From positions 1,116,001-1,180,000 of the forward strand of contig NZ_JACCBU010000001.1 of NCBI RefSeq assembly GCF_013407955.1: a stretch of DNA of 64,000 nucleotides, read 5' to 3'. The notes under the pieces were generated by a model. It was not told where the DNA came from. It was given only the letters and a program-made list of their open reading frames with translations, and did not search any database. Shown in pieces: positions 46,975 through 54,380 of this stretch (positions within the stretch are counted from its first letter, which is position 1; the number at the start of each line of letters is the position of its first letter). This DNA comes from Microlunatus parietis. Its GTDB lineage: Bacteria; Actinomycetota; Actinomycetes; Propionibacteriales; Propionibacteriaceae. Position numbers and translations under genes: made by a program.

Positions 46975-47630
46975 CAGCCGACCTCGATCCGGGTCGTCCG
47001 CGGGATCCCGATCATGGTCCGGTAGTCGGTGATCAACACCAGGTCGATCCCGGTCGGGAACGCCGCCGTCAGGTCGGCCCGGGCGGCGAAGAAGTCCCGG
47101 CTGAGCCCGGCGACCGTGATCATGGTCGTGCCCTTGATGCCCGGTCCGCTCAGCGTCAACTCGATCGCCTCCGCGCCCTGAGCCTGTCGAAGGGCCGCGC
47201 CCTGAGCTTGTCGAAGGGCCTCAACCCGCTGGCTCAGCAGTGCACCGAACTCGGGGGACCAGGTGCTGCCGACCGGCAGTCCGCTCAGCTCTTCATGATC
47301 ATCGTCGAGCGCGACGGCGAACCGCGCCTGCTCCGGCTCGACGTACTGCGCCCCGGTCGCGGTCGCGATGCGCCGGGCCAGGCCGGCCGCTCGGCCGAGG
47401 CCGGCCAGGGGCGCCATCAGATCGGTCAGGGCCAGCGGGACCAGCGCCGCGGCCGGAACTCCGGCGGGCAGCTCGTCGGCCGGCAGCCGCTGCAGGCTGC
47501 CCGGCCGGGACAGCGCGCCGAGGCAGGCGCGGAACACCTGCTGCGAAGCTGAGGCCGACAGGGCGGGCAGCACCGGCCAGGCGGCGTCGGCGGACTCCGC
47601 GGTCGGCGTCGGGTGGGTGGTCAGCGTCAC
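46974..47630 (-). CDS. phnH: PhnH, C-P lyase core subunit (with mini-repeat insertion)
   Basis: The 218-aa protein matches PhnH: QQVFRACLGALSRPGSLQRL at residues about 30-50, and a C-terminal third ending FPTGIDLVLITDYRTMIGIPRTTRIEV. PhnH helps form the PhnGHI core. The GTG at 47630 overlaps the phnG stop (GTGA). Residues around 145-158 read RQAQGAALRQAQGA, the translation of two tandem copies of the 19-bp mini-repeat inserted in frame into a loop. Confidence 0.92.
   Translation of the reverse strand: MTLTTHPTPTAESADAAWPVLPALSASASQQVFRACLGALSRPGSLQRLPADELPAGVPAAALVPLALTDLMAPLAGLGRAAGLARRIATATGAQYVEPEQARFAVALDDDHEELSGLPVGSTWSPEFGALLSQRVEALRQAQGAALRQAQGAEAIELTLSGPGIKGTTMITVAGLSRDFFAARADLTAAFPTGIDLVLITDYRTMIGIPRTTRIEVG
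47176..47218. repeat. Two CCCTGAGC-TGTCGAAGGG mini-repeats in phnH
   Basis: 19-bp copies at 47176-47194 and 47200-47218 differ by one base and are 24 bp apart, keeping frame. They encode the peptide LRQAQGA twice. The repeats are partial palindromes (CCCT...AGGG). Confidence 0.85.
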
Positions 47631-48058
47631 GGGATCTCCTCGAACTCGACGACGGACGGGGCCAGCCGGGCCCACTCGGCGGCGCGTTCGGCCTCCCGGC
47701 GGGCCCGGCCCTCGCGGCACAGATCGAGCACCCGGGCCGCGTACGGGCCGGACGAGACGACCTCGGCGTCGCAGATCGCCGCCGCCAGCGCGGCCCGCCG
47801 GTCCGAACCGAGCCGCATCCCCCAGCCGAGGTGGCCGCGCAGGCTGACCTCGGCGGAGCAGGCGAGCGCGTCGGCGAGGATGAACCGCTGCTCGGCCACG
47901 GGTTCGCGGACCTGGGTGACCACACTGCCGACCGTCGGCGGCCTGGTGATCATGAGGTCGGGTTCGTTGGCGACACACTCGTCGGCGAGCGCGATCAGTC
48001 CGGACGCGTCGATCATGCTCAACTCGGAACAGACGTCTTCCCTGGTCATCGCATCCAT
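47627..48058 (-). CDS. phnG: PhnG, C-P lyase core subunit
   Basis: The 143-aa protein is the smallest C-P lyase subunit. It has PhnG-like segments VREPVAEQRFILADALACSAEVSL and GHLGWGMRLGSDRRAALAAAICDA. With PhnH and PhnI it forms the nucleosidase core. The ATG at 48058 is preferred; an ATG at 48049 is possible, and the frame opens to 48178 through low-complexity sequence. It is the first gene of the phnGHI-JK-LM-IMPase operon and follows a PHO-box-like array by about 70 bp. Confidence 0.9.
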   Translation of the reverse strand: MDAMTREDVCSELSMIDASGLIALADECVANEPDLMITRPPTVGSVVTQVREPVAEQRFILADALACSAEVSLRGHLGWGMRLGSDRRAALAAAICDAEVVSSGPYAARVLDLCREGRARREAERAAEWARLAPSVVEFEEIP

Positions 48059-48127
48059 CGGGCCTCGTTTCTCGGCGGGTGCTGGATGTCTCCGAGCGTG
48101 CAACGCCAGCCCTGCGCCAGCCTCGCC

Positions 48128-48160
48128 GCAACCTGACCGACCGATGAACACCCCAGAAAC
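48128..48160 (-). promoter_or_regulatory. PHO-box-like direct repeats upstream of phnG
   Basis: Read on the minus strand, three contiguous 11-mers occur: GTTTCTGGGGT, GTTCATCGGTC and GGTCAGGTTGC. The last two fit the actinobacterial PHO-box unit core G(T/G)TCA. Eleven-bp phasing is the hallmark of PhoP sites. This would place the C-P lyase operon under phosphate-starvation control. Confidence 0.6.
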
Positions 48161-48346
48161 ACCGCAGCGCCTTGTCACCCGACCAAGATCAGCTCCGGCC
48201 CGCCCGTTCCGCTGCCGTGCCCACCCGGAGCCCGCCCGCGAGCGCCGAGCGCCGATCCTGAGCCCACGGCAGTCGCGTCAGCCGTGCGCGCGGAGGCACG
48301 AGCGATGGCGCGCGCTCCCCCTTGCCGGCGCGAACGGTCGGCGAGG

Positions 48347-48408
48347 CGTGGGGTTGTCGACAAACCCACGCCCTGGGCACCCAGGAACGTGGGAATGTCG
48401 ACAACACC
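48347..48408. repeat. TTGTCGACAA palindromic unit, copy 1
   Basis: A near-perfect 24-bp palindrome (CGTGGG ... CCCACG around TTGTCGACAA) at 48347-48370 is followed 13 bp later by a related half-motif, GGAACGTGGGAATGTCGACA (48384-48403). The same arrangement with the same spacing occurs at 49121-49182. Confidence 0.75.
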
Positions 48409-48493
48409 GCACGACCTGGAGCGCGAGGTCGCCACCGGGACAAGCTCCTGGCTCGAGACGACGGCTCCGGTGCGGAGTCTCGCCGGTCAGTGA

Positions 48494-48595
48494 GGGTGTT
48501 GCAGAGTTCGGTCTGTCGGAGTCATCGCCGAAGATCTTGCGGGCCCTGCCCTACTTGAGGCGCACGACCGGAGTGAATTTCAGCCGGTCAGTCAG
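48494..48595 (+). repeat. Dispersed repeat module A, copy 1 (truncated)
   Basis: It starts GGTGTTGCAGAGTTCGGTC and ends within the hairpin loop at GGTCAGTCA, where copy 2 begins directly. It shares module A sequence with 48596-48734 and 24131-24270. Confidence 0.8.
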
Positions 48596-48734
48596 GGGTG
48601 TTGCAGAATTCGATCCGTAGGCACCATCGCCGAAGATCTTTGCGGGCCCTGCCCGTTACTCGATGCCCGCGACCGGGGTGAATTTCCGCCGGTCAGTCGC
48701 GGCGGAAATCCACAGCGGTCGGGTCGTGAGGTGG
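48596..48734 (+). repeat. Dispersed repeat module A, copy 2 (full, with hairpin)
   Basis: This full-length copy ends with a perfect 10-bp stem, ATTTCCGCCG / CGGCGGAAAT (48682-48709), and an 8-nt loop, then a conserved GGGTCGTGAGGTGG end. A partial third fragment of the same end lies at 49015-49055. Confidence 0.8.
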
Positions 48735-48759
48735 ACGCCATCCAGGCCGACCGGGGCGA

Positions 48760-48841
48760 GTGGCACGATTTTGCACTTTGCTGCACCGGGGGACCGTTTT
48801 TCTCGGCCTTTGAGCCGCAGCAAAGTGCAATTCTGTGCCAC
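48760..48841. repeat. Long-stem inverted repeat
   Basis: Arms of 25 bp (48760-48784 and 48817-48841) share 21 pairs: an outer GTGGCAC pair, a 4-bp mismatch, then a perfect 14-bp inner stem, TTGCACTTTGCTGC / GCAGCAAAGTGCAA. The 32-nt loop contains TTTTTCTC. It lies inside a 153-bp segment that separates modules A and B here but is absent from the 24-kb copy. Confidence 0.8.
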
Positions 48842-48887
48842 AGCCCGTTGGGCAATAGCAAGCTGCGTGGCCGTGCCACTCCCCCTT

Positions 48888-49005
48888 CACTGAGCGGACG
48901 CGTTGACCTCCATTTCGGCCGGATTCGCCGGTCAGGGCGTCCGCTCGACGACGTCACCGCACCAACAGGGTCTTTCGCGAGGTCGCACGACTGTGCCGAA
49001 TCCGC
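48888..49005 (+). repeat. Dispersed repeat module B, copy 2
   Basis: This 118-bp segment aligns gap-free with 23968-24085 in opposite orientation at about 80% identity by hand. It starts CACTGAGCGGACGCGTTGACC and ends TGCCGAATCCGC. Confidence 0.8.
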
Positions 49006-49014
49006 AGCAGGCTC

Positions 49015-49055
49015 CAGTCGCGGCGGAAATCCACGGCGGTCGAGTCGTGAGGTGG
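49015..49055 (+). repeat. Fragment of module A end
   Basis: Matches the 3' end of module A (48696-48734) with two substitutions, from CAGTCGCGGCGGAAATCCAC to GTCGTGAGGTGG. It is a partial third copy of the module A terminus. Confidence 0.7.
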
Positions 49056-49120
49056 CCGTGCAACAGGCTCCAGTCCCGGCCGCATCTCGCCCAGGATCCG
49101 GAGCCCACCGCCCGGCCCGA

Positions 49121-49182
49121 CGTGGGATTGTCGACAACCCCACGGCCTGCGTCGCCTGGAACGTGGGAATGTCGACAACACC
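49121..49182. repeat. TTGTCGACAA palindromic unit, copy 2
   Basis: Second copy of the 62-bp unit at 48347-48408, in the same orientation with the same spacing between palindrome and half-motif. The spacer sequence differs, so only the palindromes are conserved. Confidence 0.75.
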
Positions 49183-49376
49183 ACACCACCTGGGGCGCGC
49201 AACCCCAGCGCGCCTGGACAACTCCCGTGAATCTCGGCCCGCCAATCGCCCTGGAAGACACCCGGTCGCCGACCACCAACGGCGGCTGCGAGCCGGGGCC
49301 CGGGTGGCACCGGGGAGTTCGCGGGTGCTCCGGTGCTGCCCCGAGCGGTTGACCGACCCACCGTCGCCGCGCTCGT

Positions 49377-49382
49377 TAGGCT
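49377..49382 (+). promoter_or_regulatory. -10 element of the amidase gene (leaderless type)
   Basis: TAGGCT ends 7 nt before the ATG at 49390, placing the transcription start at the start codon. Confidence 0.4.
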
Positions 49383-49389
49383 CGTGAAG

Positions 49390-50676
49390 ATGGGCATCGA
49401 GGAGCGGGCCGAGGCCGCGTTGTCGGCCATGGCCCGGCTCGATTCCGATCTTCACTTCGTCGCCGAGCCGTGGCCGGACCGGGCCCGCATGCTGGCCCGG
49501 GCGATCGCAGCGCAACCGGCCGCCGAGCGCGGGCCGTTGGCCGGGGTTCCGTTCATGATCAAGGACGGGACGGGTCCGGAGACCCCGATCGTGCAGCGTC
49601 TGATCGCGGCCGGCGCCGTGCCGATCGGCACCACCACCCGCCCCGATCCCCGGGTCGATTCGCAGACCTGGGGGTGGAACGGCCATGATCACACGCGCAA
49701 CCCGTGGTCCCTCGACCGCAGCTCCGGCGGCTCCTCGGCCGGTTCCGCGGTAGCGGTCGCGGCGGGCGTGGTCCCGTTCGCGACCGGCGGCGACAGCGCC
49801 GGCTCGCTGCGGATCCCGGCCGCGTTCTGTGGCGTCGTCGGGTTCAAGCCGACGGTCGGCCGGATCCCGCGCACCGGTGGTCGCAGCCTCGCGCAGCTGA
49901 CCTGCGCCGGCGTCATCGGCGCCACGGTCGACGACGTCGCCACCGCGGTCCAGGTCGCCAGCGGCAGCCATCCGCTCGACCCGACCGCGCTGCCCGCCTG
50001 GCGGCCCGCCGTCCCGCCCGCTCCCGCCGCCCAACCCACGCCGATCCCGGAGCCTGTCGAAGGGCATGGCCCGAGCTACCCCGGCCCGCCGGTAGGCGCG
50101 GCGCGCGTCGCTCAGAGCTCGGCTGGCCGCGGCGCGGAAGGGGTCCCGCCGACCGGCCGCCCGCTCCGCGTCGCGTACTCCGCCGCCCTCGGCTTCGCCG
50201 CCACGGACCCCGCCCTCGCCGCGATGGTACGAAGTCGCGTGCAGACGCCGGTCGACCGCGGTGAGCTCGACCTGGTCGACCGACCCGTTCGGTTGACCGA
50301 CCCGAAAGACGCCTGGCACACCCTCTACGCCCTTGATCGCGGTGACGAAGTCGATCATGGGGACCTGCGGTCGGCGCTTGCGTACCGCAAGGGCCTGGAG
50401 CGCACCCTGAGCGATCTCTTCGCCGGCGTCGACGCCTTGATCACGCCGACCACGCCGCAGACCGCGTTCCCGTACCGGGACTACCGGGACCACGTCGCCT
50501 GCGATCTCTGCTGGGCGTTCAACGTCTCCGGCCATCCCGCGATCTCGGTCCCGGTCGGCCTGCTCGACGGACTCCCGGTCGGCGCCCAGGTCATCGCCGC
50601 CCCGCACCGGGACGACCTGGCGATCCGGGTCGCCCGGCTGATCGCCGTGACCCTCCCCGCACCGCCGGTCAGCTGA
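49390..50676 (+). CDS. Amidase signature family protein
   Basis: The 428-aa amidase has the Lys of the Ser-cisSer-Lys triad in VPFMIKDG, the cis-Ser segment RSSGGSSAGSA, and the nucleophile segment GGDSAGSLRIPAA (usual GTDTGGSIRIPA). It hydrolyses an unknown amide, or could be related to GatA-like enzymes. A mini-repeat inserts PIPEPVEGHGPS near residue 220, within a Pro/Ala-rich divergent stretch. It is the only plus-strand gene inside the phosphonate locus, and its end overlaps phnE by 8 bp. A GTG at 49333 is a longer alternative start. Confidence 0.88.
   Translation: MGIEERAEAALSAMARLDSDLHFVAEPWPDRARMLARAIAAQPAAERGPLAGVPFMIKDGTGPETPIVQRLIAAGAVPIGTTTRPDPRVDSQTWGWNGHDHTRNPWSLDRSSGGSSAGSAVAVAAGVVPFATGGDSAGSLRIPAAFCGVVGFKPTVGRIPRTGGRSLAQLTCAGVIGATVDDVATAVQVASGSHPLDPTALPAWRPAVPPAPAAQPTPIPEPVEGHGPSYPGPPVGAARVAQSSAGRGAEGVPPTGRPLRVAYSAALGFAATDPALAAMVRSRVQTPVDRGELDLVDRPVRLTDPKDAWHTLYALDRGDEVDHGDLRSALAYRKGLERTLSDLFAGVDALITPTTPQTAFPYRDYRDHVACDLCWAFNVSGHPAISVPVGLLDGLPVGAQVIAAPHRDDLAIRVARLIAVTLPAPPVS
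50049..50064. repeat. Mini-repeat inside the amidase gene
   Basis: GGAGCCTGTCGAAGGG is a partial copy of the 19-bp CCCTGAGC-TGTCGAAGGG element, in frame and encoding EPVEG. Confidence 0.65.
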
Positions 50677-52420
50677 CCCGGCGGCGGACCCAGATCGCGA
50701 GCGCCTCGATCGCCAGGATCACCACCAGGATCATGATCAGGCAGCTGGTCACGACCGGATAGTTGAGCACCCGGTTGGCGTTGGTCATGTAGTAGCCGAT
50801 GCCGCCGGCGCCGACCACGCCGAGGTTCGTCGCGCCGCGGACGTTGACATCGAGCTGGTGCATCACATGGGCGACCACGGAAGGCGCCGCCTGGCGCAGC
50901 GTGGCGGCACCGAAGACCTGCAGCCCGCCACCGCCGGTGGAGCGGACCGCGTCCTGGACCGCGACATCGGTCTCCTCGATCGAGTCGGCGATGATCTTGC
51001 TCAGGAAACCGACCGCACCGAAGGAGAGGGCCAGTGCGCCGGCGACCGGGCCGAGCCCGGTGATCACGACGATGCAGATCGCGATGATCAAATCCGGGAA
51101 CGCGCGGACACCGACGATGATCACCCGGCAGAACGTCGCGATACCAGGCCGCGGCGCGACGTTCCGGGCGGCCAGGACGCCGATCGGGATCGCCGTGACC
51201 AGACCGATCAAGGTCCCGGCCAGACCCATCTGCACGGTCTCGACCATCGCGGCGAACAGCTTGTCACCGATCCCGCCAAGCCCCGGCGGCAGATAGAGCG
51301 AGGCGACGTGCAGCGCCTGCTGGAACCCGCCGGCGAGCTGTTCCGGGGTGATCTGGGCACCGGCCAGCGACGCCCCGATCACCACCGCCGTCAGCAGATA
51401 CCCACCGGTGCGCCCGATCCGCTCCGCGTTCCACGGCGGGCTGACCCGGCCCCCAGCCCCGGCCGGTGGAATCAGTGCGCCGGCGGTCGCCGAACCGCTC
51501 ACCCAGCCACCCGACGAACGGTCGGCCCGATCCCGAAGCCGCCGCACCCAGGCCAGCGGTGATCGCCGCGACGAGGCCCGGCCGAGCAGCGCCATCCGGA
51601 TCAGCCCGGACACCAGCTCGGTGATCAGACAGATCACCAGCAGGATCAGCGCCAGCGCCAGCCCACGCCGGTAATTCATCGTGTTCAGCGCCCCGGCGAG
51701 CTCGAGCCCGATCCCGCCGACGCCGACGAAACCGAGGATCACCGAGCCGCGGAGGTTGATGTCGAACCGGTGCAGCGCGGTGGCGACCAGGGCCGGCCCG
51801 AGCCGCGGCAGGATCGCCCCGGTGAGCTGCTGCAAGCCGGTGGCACCGGTGGCCCGGACCGCCTCCCGCGGGCCCGGGTCCAGCTCCTCGATCGCGTCCG
51901 CGTACAGCTTGCCGACCATGCCCACCGAATGCAGCCCGAGCGCGAGGATGCCGGCCAGCGCACCGAGCCCGAAGATCCGCAGGAAGAACATCGCCAAGAT
52001 CAACTCGGGCAGCGCCCGGGCCAGCACGATGATCACCCGCGCGCCGCCGCGGGTGACCGAGTTGATCGTCGTGTTCCGGGCGGCCAGCAGCGCGACCGGA
52101 ACGCTGATCAGCACCGACAGCACGGTCGCGCAGACCACGATCGCGAGCGTCTGCCCCACCATGGCCAGGATCTCCTGCACCGGCGGGAAATCCAGCGGCA
52201 CCACCCGGCCCAGGAACGCGACGGCGTAGTCGATCCCGTCGATCATCGTCGCCAGGTTGATCTTGAGGTCGATGATCGACCAGACGGCGGCGCCGAGCAG
52301 GCCGAGCAGCACGACGTTCATGATCAGATGCCCGAGCGGCGTCCGCGGCCGCGGCGGGAACCGGACCGGTTCGCCGCCGCTGCCTGATCCCACGCCGGAC
52401 CGCGTGTCCAGAAGGGTCAT
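50669..52420 (-). CDS. phnE: Tandem-domain PhnE phosphonate ABC permease (fused pair)
   Basis: The 583-aa protein contains two PhnE-type permease domains in one chain. The first (about 30-285) has SVPVALLAARNTT, LPELILAMFFLRIFGLG and LRGSVILGFVGVGGIGLEL. The second (about 330-583) has IPIGVLAARNVAP, FPDLIIAICIVVITGLG and VRGATNLGVVGAGGIGYYM. Single PhnE proteins are about 260-280 aa and work as homo- or heterodimers, so this fusion supplies both halves of the channel. It lies 5 bp after phnC on the same strand. Confidence 0.93.
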   Translation of the reverse strand: MTLLDTRSGVGSGSGGEPVRFPPRPRTPLGHLIMNVVLLGLLGAAVWSIIDLKINLATMIDGIDYAVAFLGRVVPLDFPPVQEILAMVGQTLAIVVCATVLSVLISVPVALLAARNTTINSVTRGGARVIIVLARALPELILAMFFLRIFGLGALAGILALGLHSVGMVGKLYADAIEELDPGPREAVRATGATGLQQLTGAILPRLGPALVATALHRFDINLRGSVILGFVGVGGIGLELAGALNTMNYRRGLALALILLVICLITELVSGLIRMALLGRASSRRSPLAWVRRLRDRADRSSGGWVSGSATAGALIPPAGAGGRVSPPWNAERIGRTGGYLLTAVVIGASLAGAQITPEQLAGGFQQALHVASLYLPPGLGGIGDKLFAAMVETVQMGLAGTLIGLVTAIPIGVLAARNVAPRPGIATFCRVIIVGVRAFPDLIIAICIVVITGLGPVAGALALSFGAVGFLSKIIADSIEETDVAVQDAVRSTGGGGLQVFGAATLRQAAPSVVAHVMHQLDVNVRGATNLGVVGAGGIGYYMTNANRVLNYPVVTSCLIMILVVILAIEALAIWVRRRVS

Positions 52421-52425
52421 CGACG

Positions 52426-53256
52426 CTACCCGGCCAGCGCGGGTTGTCCCACCCGGACCGGCCGGGCCGGCTCGGCCGCCGTCTCCGGCTGGGCTCCGAC
52501 GGACCCGTAGATCTCCATCGCCTGTTCCCGGGACAGACCCACCGCCGCCCGGTCCAGCACCACGGCACCGGACCGCAGCCCGACGATCCGGTCGGCGAAG
52601 TCGAGGGCCAGCTCGACCTGGTGCAGGCTGCACAGCACGGTCAGGTCGTCCTCGGCGCCGATCTCGCGGATCAGTTCCATCACCTGCGCGCTGGACTCCG
52701 GATCGAGCGACGCGACCGGTTCGTCGGCCAGCAGGATCTTCGGCCGCTGCACCAGGGCCCGGGCGATCGCGACCCGCTGCTGCTGACCGCCGGACAACGT
52801 GTCGGCCCGCTGGAACGCGCGGTCGGCCAGGCCGACCCGGTCCAGCTGCTCCAGCGCCTGCCGGCGGACCGAGCGCGGATACATGGCGAGCCCGAGCCGG
52901 GGCCCGAACAGCGAGCCGAGCAGCCCCGTACACACGTTCTCCAGCACTGTGCTCGGCCCGACCAGATGGAAGTTCTGGAACACGAAGCCGATCTGCCGGC
53001 GCAGTGCCCGCAGCGACCGGCCGCGGGTGATCGACACCTCCTCGCCGAGCACCCGTACCGTCCCGGTGGTCGGTTGCTGCAGGCCGTTCACCTGCCGGAG
53101 CAGGGTGGACTTGCCGGAGCCGGACAGGCCGAGCAGCACCACCACCGTGCCGGGCTCGACCGAGAACGTGACGTCGTCCAGCGCGACGGTCTCACCGAAC
53201 CGTTTGCCGACGCGCTCGAATTCGATCACCGGCCGGCCCTGGTCCTTGATCATCAT
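52426..53256 (-). CDS. phnC: PhnC, phosphonate ABC transporter ATP-binding protein
   Basis: The 276-aa ATPase has Walker A GLSGSGKST, signature LSGGQQQRVAIARAL, Walker B ILLADEPVASLDPESS, and LCSLHQVELAL, diagnostic of PhnC. It powers uptake of phosphonate bound to PhnD through the fused PhnE. Its start overlaps the phnD stop (TGATG). The C-terminus is extended by about 20 residues (PETAAEPARPVRVGQP). Confidence 0.95.
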   Translation of the reverse strand: MMIKDQGRPVIEFERVGKRFGETVALDDVTFSVEPGTVVVLLGLSGSGKSTLLRQVNGLQQPTTGTVRVLGEEVSITRGRSLRALRRQIGFVFQNFHLVGPSTVLENVCTGLLGSLFGPRLGLAMYPRSVRRQALEQLDRVGLADRAFQRADTLSGGQQQRVAIARALVQRPKILLADEPVASLDPESSAQVMELIREIGAEDDLTVLCSLHQVELALDFADRIVGLRSGAVVLDRAAVGLSREQAMEIYGSVGAQPETAAEPARPVRVGQPALAG

Positions 53257-54236
53257 CAGCCGGCCTGACAGGAGTCGGCCTTGGTGACCTCGCAGACCTT
53301 GCGGATCCCGTCGTACGTCGCGTCGTCGATCGTCTTGTAACCCCAGACCTCCTCGCCCGGCAACGTGCAGGCGTCAGCGCTGTCGCAGTAGCCGTTGGCC
53401 GACAGCCAGTCCACGTTGAGCTTGTTGCTGAAGATGTCGGTGAGCTTTTCCTTGAGCGGAGCGGACAGCGTGTCGCTCATCACGATCGGCGACGAGGGGA
53501 TCAGCTCCGAGGTCCAGACGGTACGCAGCGAGCCGGCGGGGATCTGACCGCTCTCCTCCAACTGCGGGATCATCCCGTCGTGGGCGAAGCCGGCGTCGCA
53601 CTGGCCGGTGGCGACGGCGATCGCGGACGAGTCGTGGCCGCCGGCGAACACCGGGGTGACATCCTTCTTCGGATCCAGCCCGGACTCGAGCAGACCGGCC
53701 GAGGGATAGAGGTTGCCCGAGGTCGACGTCGGGTCGACAAAGCAGACCTTCTTGCCCTTGAAGCCCGCCAAGTCCTTGATCGGCGAATCCTTCGGCACCA
53801 GCCCGAGCGAGTGGTAGCCACCCGTGGATTCCTTGTCGTCGGCCAGGAACCCGAGGATGGAGACGGGCACGCCGCTGTCCTTCGCCACCACGTACGAGAA
53901 CGGTCCGTACGAGGCGAGCTGCACCTTGCCGGCCCGCTGCGCCTCGATCACCGCGGCATAGCTGGTGGCCGGCTGGAACTCCACCTTCTTGCCGGTCTCC
54001 TTCTCGATCACCTCCATCACGAGCCCGTACTCCTCGTCGATGTTGCTCGAGTTCTCGCTCGGGATGTGACCGAGCATCAACACGTCCGGGTCGGCACCCG
54101 GCTCCGGTCCCGCGACCGCACTCTCGCCGCAGCCAGCCAGGAAGCCCGCGCCGACCAGCAGCGCTGCGGCCAGCACGGCCTGGCCCTTCCTGGTCGACAG
54201 TGCGACCTTCCCCCTGCTCAGCGGGCCGACCTTCAT
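53256..54236 (-). CDS. phnD: PhnD, phosphonate-binding lipoprotein
   Basis: The 326-aa lipoprotein has lipobox LAGC (Cys36) and a type II periplasmic-binding fold with IPSENSSNIDEEYG, QLASYGPFSYVVAKDSG, FVDPTSTSGNLYPS and IPSSPIVMSDTL, all typical of PhnD. It captures phosphonates outside the cell. AGGAGT 5 nt before the ATG is a good ribosome site. It is followed by phnC and phnE and preceded by the GntR regulator. Confidence 0.95.
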   Translation of the reverse strand: MKVGPLSRGKVALSTRKGQAVLAAALLVGAGFLAGCGESAVAGPEPGADPDVLMLGHIPSENSSNIDEEYGLVMEVIEKETGKKVEFQPATSYAAVIEAQRAGKVQLASYGPFSYVVAKDSGVPVSILGFLADDKESTGGYHSLGLVPKDSPIKDLAGFKGKKVCFVDPTSTSGNLYPSAGLLESGLDPKKDVTPVFAGGHDSSAIAVATGQCDAGFAHDGMIPQLEESGQIPAGSLRTVWTSELIPSSPIVMSDTLSAPLKEKLTDIFSNKLNVDWLSANGYCDSADACTLPGEEVWGYKTIDDATYDGIRKVCEVTKADSCQAG

Positions 54237-54312
54237 GTGGACTCCTCGCGAATCGGATCGTCAACTGCCGTCGTCGATCACTGTCCGCGCCGGGCCTGAC
54301 GCCCACCTCAGG

Positions 54313-54323
54313 GCCAGGTGAAC
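54313..54323 (-). promoter_or_regulatory. Single PHO-box unit upstream of phnD
   Basis: On the minus strand GTTCACCTGGC is a full match to the 11-bp PHO-box unit pattern. Neighbouring 11-mers match poorly, so this may be a weak or solitary site 77 bp upstream of phnD. Confidence 0.4.
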
Positions 54324-54380
54324 AATCGGAAATCCTCGCTGACAATCGTCGCGGGTCTGGCGGACAAGTTCGTTATGGGG

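Larger units (their letters stand above)
48179..49389. other. 1.2-kb noncoding, repeat-rich region inside the phosphonate locus
   Basis: No credible gene is seen. It contains two copies of a TTGTCGACAA palindromic unit, two head-to-tail module A repeats, a strong inverted repeat, module B, and a short third fragment of module A (49015-49055). Modules A and B also occur at 24.0-24.3 kb in inverted orientation. It separates the phn enzyme operon from the amidase and transport operon. Confidence 0.75.

Noticed and set aside
48347..49182. Possible replication origin from DnaA-box-like TTGTCGACAA sites
   Set aside because: The core has a mismatch to the DnaA box, no AT-rich unwinding region is present, and dnaA/dnaN are absent.
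48592..50607. 671-codon minus-strand open frame across the repeats and amidase
   Set aside because: Shadow of the amidase gene on the other strand plus repeat DNA; no family motifs. The RSTRPLSE similarity to the 24-kb region follows from the nucleotide repeat.
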